Source of the DNA: Hortaea werneckii
Taxonomy: Eukaryota; Ascomycota; Dothideomycetes; Mycosphaerellales; Teratosphaeriaceae
Direction: 5' to 3'
Length of the DNA stretch: 64,000 nucleotides
NCBI GenBank assembly: GCA_037044905.1
Contig: JBAOKB010000090.1
Span: 1 to 64,000 of the forward strand
The position numbers and the translations under genes are program-made. The notes under the pieces were generated by a model that was not told where the DNA came from, searched no databases, and saw only the letters and a program-made list of their open reading frames with translations. How positions within the stretch are numbered: the stretch's first letter is position 1; each line of letters starts with the position of its first letter. Below, in pieces: positions 57,654-64,000 of this stretch.

Positions 57654-58786
57654 TGCCTTCCAGCTGGCGGGTGGTTCGGGATGTATAACCAGATTAACAA
57701 AAGAAGGATTGAACTATTCGTCTGGTGAGTCCCCCTTATTTACACGTCATGTTCTCATTCGTAAACATCAGCAACAGCTGTCACTTTACCACACTCGCCC
57801 CCTCCAAAGTTCCGCGATCTGCAGGGCAAGGCATTGAAAGTCCGGGGAAGCCAGCTTTGCTTTTCGGTAATCACCACCGGTCAATGCTGTCACGTATCAG
57901 ACACGTGAGACGGGAGAGCCCGGCCGCCCGATAGGTATCGTGATTCAAAAATGCCTGAGGCAAAATACTATGTAAGACATTGCAAGGACGGGACCCGCCG
58001 GGCGGCCCTTCCACCCGTGACCCGTGAAACCCGTTACTCCACGGGACCTTCTCGACCGCCGGGGAGTGGCAGAGCGAGCAAGCCAGAGCCAGAGCCAGAG
58101 CCAGTCCCAGTCGCTGCAGGTTCAATCTGCTGCACCGCGCAGATTACCGAACTTCCCACCCACCCACCCACTCACTCACCCCCATTACTCCCGCCCGCGC
58201 CTGTCCCTCTCTTCCGCCGCCCTTCCACTTTTCCATTGACACCGCCTCTCGCCTGCCTCGCCTTGCCTCGACTTGCCATTGTTCTCGTCGCCCTTTCCTC
58301 CCTTCATCACCTCGGCTCAGCGTTTCTGTATCGACACAGAACGTTAAGAATTCCGCCCATCGGAGCTTCTGACCTCGACTTGCCGACCGCGCGTTGCACC
58401 CGACACTAGAGCTTCTTGCGCCAGTAGCCGCGCTCACAGCAAAAGGCGGAGAGTGGAGCGAAACCGACGTCCAAAGACTCACGCGCGCGCAATCGCGCCA
58501 CACGGATTTCGAGAAGCTCCTGGTGAGCTGTTGCAGCCCTCGTAGTAGCAGGAGCGATTGACTGGTAAATATGGCTTCCCCATTGCGACTCATGGCAAAG
58601 CTGGCGCATCATGTTGCTAAGCCTTCTTGCAGCCTGTCACACGCCTTGGCCGCCCGCGTAACAATCCTTACCAACCTCACCTCCTGCCTTCGAAACCCCA
58701 CGCCCCTACTCGGCCGATCCGCAACGCATTTCTAGTGCTTCCAGCAGCCTGGTCGGCTCGGAGGATAGAGCAAAGAAGCTTTGAAA
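57654..58786. promoter_or_regulatory. Divergent intergenic region ALG5/CDC42
   Basis: 1.13 kb containing both promoters and probably a long CDC42 5' UTR. Notable parts are a short tandem AGCCAG repeat (58081-58104) and pyrimidine-rich tracts at 58140-58300. No additional gene supported. Confidence 0.5.
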
Positions 58787-59742
<956 letters not shown>

Positions 59743-60224
59743 CCTGTAGTGCTCCAATGGAAGAGCCACTCGTCATCAAATTCTGGATCCAGCGCTTGGG
59801 CGAAAAGGGAGTCAGGGCATACATTTCAGGAAGCAGAAGCATTGTTCGCGCTCTTGCGCCACTTCAAAGCGGTCTAAGTAGCTTGTCTTTCATATTTGCG
59901 TCGACAAATTGATACCCATTTCTACTCACATTCGTTCTGTTCAGGCGAAGGCTATCATGTGAATACCGTTGCCGGGTGCCCCAAGCGGTATTGATGATGA
60001 CGTCTCGTACCTTCCCTCTTTGAAAGACTTCGAGCACGGGACCACCCGACCAGTGCGCATGTAAACAAGCAGTGAACCAATTTTGCCGCCTCCGTTTGGA
60101 GACTGCCCATGCCTAATTATCCAGGCATCGCTATTGTTGGGCTTCAGCTATTGTCGTTGGTCAAGTATCACTACTGACATTCTAGAAAGACGTTCTTTAG
60201 TCCTAGCCATTCAGCAGTAGCACA
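59743..60224. other. Intergenic, nothing recognised
   Basis: 482 bp with the CDC42 3' end and the promoter of the next gene. No other feature seen. Confidence 0.5.
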
Positions 60225-63191
60225 ATGGAGATGAGGGAGGGCGCGCCATCGCTCTCGTCACGTCCTTCATCGCCCCCTGAGCAGAACACGAGCGGCATTC
60301 TTGGTCTTCCGGAAGCAACGCCAGGTCCTAACGCTTTCGCTCAGCAAGCCGCACGCTTGCATCGCCATCGTCTCGAAAGCAATGCCTTCTACCAGCAAGC
60401 GCTCGAGAAAGCTCGCGCTAACCCCCCAACTGATATACATCCCGCATTGAGGCCGAAGACTAATTCAGGTCCACCCTCGCCAGTATTCGTAATTCCGAGC
60501 CAAGATCAGCCGCGCAACAGCACGGTCACTACACTTTCACCCTTTATCAACACGGGTCGCCAGCCCACGCCGCCGCCGCTCAGGCTGGTGCCAAACAATG
60601 ACGGCGTCGCTGAGCCAACGACGCGCGGTGTGATCGAGGAGCAACGCGAGGCAACATTGCATGAAATTTCCGGTAGTCAAGAGGAACGCACTCCAGTCTA
60701 TACCACCTATGCTCCGACGCCGAAGCCAACAACTGGCGAGTTCAGCAATCCAGATGGCACTGCATCGACCTTCAAGAAGCCGGCGCTTAACCTGCAGTCA
60801 AGAAAAACAGTGGCAAGCGCTGCACTCAGTGGAGAGGGCGTTGCACAGAAGAGTCCCAAGAAGAACTTCTTCTCCAAGTTCGGTCTGACGAAGATCACAG
60901 GCGGTGGTGCGGCGAGCCCTAGTCCGTCCATCCCTGCTTTGGATGGTATGCATGGGGGTGAAGGAGGTGAGCACATGCCTGTGAAGGCGCAGGCACTGCT
61001 GGGTACGTTGCCAGGCAAGGTCAGCTTAGGAAGGAGTCCATCCAAGCAGAAGAAAGGGGGACTCTTCTCTGGCAGGAAATCCATTGGCGTGGAGGATGCC
61101 ATTGCTTCCAGCGCAGCACAATCGCGGAAATCCGGCTCTGATAGGAGTGAGCCTACAATAACCTCGACAAATTTCTCAGAGGAGACTCCGCAGACGGATC
61201 CCGTTGAGAGTCAAGATCCATCTCGCGCCCACAGTCGCATGGCCAAGACGCCGCAGACTGGCTACTCTGATCCTACTCACTACACTCATCAGGATGGCAA
61301 AGGCGTACCCTCTCAAGCTTTCTCCGACCATGGTACATACCGTGAGCAACAGCAGCAGCAGGGTGCCGACCAATGTCCCGTCACTCGCTCTCAAAGCTTG
61401 CGCTACATCGATGCCGCTGCTCCTCCAACGCCACCGGCAAAGAATACGCCACCTAATCAAAAGACAAACAAGGAGACGCCAGCAAAGGCATCCTCGAATA
61501 GAGTGCCATTCTATGAACAGGATAGCACACCTTCCAAGCCTGTAGCTGGCGTAGTAGTTACGGGCAATCGGATCAGCCCAACGAAGTTTGGAAACTACGC
61601 ACATAAGGACATACCTAGGCTTGTCACTCAACCCAGCATGTATTCGCTTCATGCTTCAGTGGTTCCCGCTCTCAATGAACCTAGCACCTTTGAAGAGATG
61701 AAAGCACGTGTTGAAGGCCTTGGGCTGGAAGGCTTCAACATGCCAGCAGAGAACTACTACCGCAAGAGTCAAGACTTAACGTATTCGCCTTCCATCTACT
61801 CAGTCGCTGACTTCGGCACTCCCGGCACTCGCGCCAGCATGAGTGGACGCACACCTGGACCAAACTACCGCAAGACGATAGATGATCTGCCTCCAGTGCT
61901 GGAAGAGAAAGAGAAGACGAGAAACTCGCACACTACTCAACATACCCCTCAAAGCAAGAGCAACAGCAGCGGCTGCACGATCCCCATCTGTTACCCTGAG
62001 CTGGCATCTGATCCCTCAGTGAACAGCGGGATCTACTTGAGTAAAGACCGACCGAGCTCAGAGATCTTCACAATCATGCAAGACCACGCAGCGCGAGAAG
62101 AGTTGCCTGCGCACGGCATCACCCATTCGCGCAACCATAGCCGCAGTCCTGTACGTCAGTCCTTAGCTGCGAATATCATCAACGATCCGGATGCTGGCGA
62201 TGTCATTGATCCAGATCTCTTCGCCGCAGTGGCTGGGGCGGAGAATGATGAGAACATCGAAGCCTCGCCGGCTTCGTTCAATCATCCGAGTGCGATGCCC
62301 TCGCCTTTGCAGTATCTGCCGGCTACTACGTATAGTCCTCCTCCGAGGAAATGGCGCGACGACCGCGAGGGTTTGGGCCGGTTCACTCGTATGAGGGCAA
62401 ATGAAGCAGGTATCCACATTGAGTCGTCTCCGTCTAGACCGGACTTGATGTCTCGCGGAGACATCGTGGTAGACAGTGCACCCTCACTCGTCGCAGATGC
62501 CAGAGCCCGATACGAGAACCTATCACGTTCGACCACGAGCGATCCAAAGCTAGACAGCGGCATCGACGTCGATCCCAAGAAACCGCTCCCTCGCTTCGAG
62601 ATGCCGGCGGATAAGCAGGACATGATGCTCGCGATGCTCGGCAAGATCCTCGAGCGCGAACACGGCATCCTCGTCGTGCGCGAGGAGATGCGGGCAGCGC
62701 ATGCGCGTATCGATGATCGTTTGGCGACGATCGAACAGCAGCGCAGCAATCCCGTGGTATTGCGCACGCCGGACTCTGTGGTCTCGTTCGGGCTTGACGG
62801 GTCCCCCCCAAACGCCCTCGAGAGTCCTGTGCAAGCCCTTGCGCCTGAGGCAGGCGACGTTGAAGCTCACATTGAGCAGAACGATACCGACACTGCTCCG
62901 AACACCCGCGAGAGTCCTGTGCAAACTCCTGCCCATGAGCCGGCCGAAGGCGAAACACACACCGAGCAGAGTTGTGCTCACAACCGCATCGCAACGAGCT
63001 ACGCCCACGACTTCTACCGCACCCAGACCGCTTCATCTTCCAACACGGGGGAGGATGTGAGTGCAAGGAGCCGTGTCGATCGGGAAACGATCGCAGAGCT
63101 GCAGGAGGCGAATCGGCAGCTGACTGAGACGGTGAAGGGGTTTGCGGCACGGTTGGAGGAGATAAGTCGGCGGATGGAACGGGATCTTTAG
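60225..63191 (+). CDS. Large disordered protein with C-terminal coiled coil, hypothetical
   Basis: A single-exon ORF of 988 aa. I do not recognise a named family. It is Ser/Thr/Pro-rich and mostly disordered, with short conserved-looking basic patches (KSPKKNFFSKFGLTKI; SPSKQKKGGLFSGRKS) and a conserved-looking N-terminal helix (FAQQAARLHRHRLESNAFYQQALEKARA). A helical segment KQDMMLAMLGKILEREHGILVVREEM comes near residue 805, and a C-terminal coiled coil follows (RETIAELQEANRQLTETVKGFAARLEEI). Between them is a two-copy repeat of about 34 residues containing ESPVQ (at 62818 and 62908). The pattern suggests a scaffold or cytoskeleton-linked protein; this is inference. Confidence 0.75.
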   Translation: MEMREGAPSLSSRPSSPPEQNTSGILGLPEATPGPNAFAQQAARLHRHRLESNAFYQQALEKARANPPTDIHPALRPKTNSGPPSPVFVIPSQDQPRNSTVTTLSPFINTGRQPTPPPLRLVPNNDGVAEPTTRGVIEEQREATLHEISGSQEERTPVYTTYAPTPKPTTGEFSNPDGTASTFKKPALNLQSRKTVASAALSGEGVAQKSPKKNFFSKFGLTKITGGGAASPSPSIPALDGMHGGEGGEHMPVKAQALLGTLPGKVSLGRSPSKQKKGGLFSGRKSIGVEDAIASSAAQSRKSGSDRSEPTITSTNFSEETPQTDPVESQDPSRAHSRMAKTPQTGYSDPTHYTHQDGKGVPSQAFSDHGTYREQQQQQGADQCPVTRSQSLRYIDAAAPPTPPAKNTPPNQKTNKETPAKASSNRVPFYEQDSTPSKPVAGVVVTGNRISPTKFGNYAHKDIPRLVTQPSMYSLHASVVPALNEPSTFEEMKARVEGLGLEGFNMPAENYYRKSQDLTYSPSIYSVADFGTPGTRASMSGRTPGPNYRKTIDDLPPVLEEKEKTRNSHTTQHTPQSKSNSSGCTIPICYPELASDPSVNSGIYLSKDRPSSEIFTIMQDHAAREELPAHGITHSRNHSRSPVRQSLAANIINDPDAGDVIDPDLFAAVAGAENDENIEASPASFNHPSAMPSPLQYLPATTYSPPPRKWRDDREGLGRFTRMRANEAGIHIESSPSRPDLMSRGDIVVDSAPSLVADARARYENLSRSTTSDPKLDSGIDVDPKKPLPRFEMPADKQDMMLAMLGKILEREHGILVVREEMRAAHARIDDRLATIEQQRSNPVVLRTPDSVVSFGLDGSPPNALESPVQALAPEAGDVEAHIEQNDTDTAPNTRESPVQTPAHEPAEGETHTEQSCAHNRIATSYAHDFYRTQTASSSNTGEDVSARSRVDRETIAELQEANRQLTETVKGFAARLEEISRRMERDL

Positions 63192-64000
63192 GATCTTTCA
63201 GTGGGGAGGATAGGGTTCGTGTGGTGCTTGGCATGGGGAGTAAGGTGGGACAGAGATTGGTAGGGTTGGAGTAGTGCTCACTCGAGCCTGTGATTTTACT
63301 TCTGGGTCCTGGAAGGCGGCGACGGCGAAGAAGGATGCCGCTGTTGCTAGGCAGGCGATTCGAGGAGTCGAGCTTCGTGCATCATGGGGGCAATATAGAG
63401 CTCGTCAGCTGGCAGACCGTGTCTTGCTTTCTCGTCAAAGTACAAGGAATGAATGCATCACGTCTACGCTCTGAAATCCGTGAGTATGCATTCATCGTTG
63501 ACGGGGTTCGGTACGAAGGCGCTCCTTCTTTTTTTCACTTTGATATCTGAAAGTCGGTCTTCGCAATCGATACCTCTCTCTTCCCTTCAGAGCTAGAAAG
63601 AACCTCGGAGACCGCCACCAACTATTACCCACCGGGACGAAACCCGGTCATTGTTCGGAAGGCGGTGCTGTGCTCCTGGCATATGCGTAAGCTAACAACA
63701 AATGGAAGCGTCCATGGAATAATCGCTCGTTCTGTTGTCGGACTAAAGGTTACAGGACTTGGCTTCGGCTGCGAACTCCTAGGATGTTTTGTTCCCGTGA
63801 GATGGGATACAAGGAACCCCTCCAGCTCCGCGATACCGCTTGTCTTGCCACCAAGGTCGGCGAGGTGCTTCAGCCGCGGTAATGGCAAGATGGGACACCG
63901 TTCTCCACTTGACGACAGACGCTGAGTAGAAGTCCGCGCCGGGGAGCATTCATCTGGATCTTCACGTGGGTGAGTTGGGCTCGGTACTGGAGGCGGCAGG
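63192..64000. other. Window end, no gene recognised
   Basis: About 800 bp of normal composition. Overlapping short frames on both strands have no family resemblance. A gene beginning outside the window cannot be excluded. Confidence 0.45.

Overview
This window is the left end of a filamentous ascomycete chromosome (Pezizomycotina, most likely Dothideomycetes; the class is inferred from gene content). The evidence is a terminal CCCTAA array, short GT-AG introns of about 50-130 nt, conserved fungal genes (CDC42, PUS1, NOC3, NIP7, ALG5, TFIIE-alpha, GH31 alpha-glucosidase), and long AT-rich tracts almost free of CA/TG dinucleotides, as left by repeat-induced point mutation (RIP). The first ~45 bases are not genomic: they match an untrimmed Oxford Nanopore native barcode (NB08) with its flanks.

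Layout. 1-6,070: barcode remnant, telomere, a short subtelomeric repeat and a 1,700-aa telomere-linked RecQ-type helicase pointing at the telomere. Its N-terminus has OrsD-like zinc fingers and its middle looks like a tyrosine recombinase. 6,070-18,760: RIP-degraded AT-rich DNA interrupted by an intact 6.8-kb Ty3/Gypsy chromovirus-type retrotransposon (10,475-17,273) on the minus strand. That element has two identical 402-bp LTRs, a 5-bp target duplication, gag and pol joined by a textbook -1 frameshift site plus hairpin, and an extra gene on the opposite strand encoding a zinc-cluster/coiled-coil protein. 18,760-31,700: accessory region with a mitochondrial carrier, a histidine phosphatase, a Na+/Ca2+ exchanger, a lineage-specific protein, and a group that may be a small metabolic cluster (Zn2Cys6 regulator, alpha/beta hydrolase, flavin monooxygenase, ketopantoate-reductase-like enzyme). 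31,960-34,262: second RIP-degraded block ending in a microsatellite. 34,600-64,000: ordinary gene-dense chromosome arm: metallo-beta-lactamase-fold protein, secreted alpha-glucosidase, TFIIE-alpha, PUS1, a small membrane protein, a rhodopsin-like 7-TM protein, a secreted esterase, NOC3 and NIP7 (divergent pair, both 60S biogenesis), a TPR-type protein, ALG5, CDC42 and a long disordered coiled-coil protein.

How it fits together: the helicase and RIP blocks are typical subtelomere. The clean retrotransposon landed recently in already mutated DNA. From about 34.6 kb inward, housekeeping genes dominate. Exon boundaries were deduced by hand from splice consensus, frame continuity and family resemblance; no searches were run.
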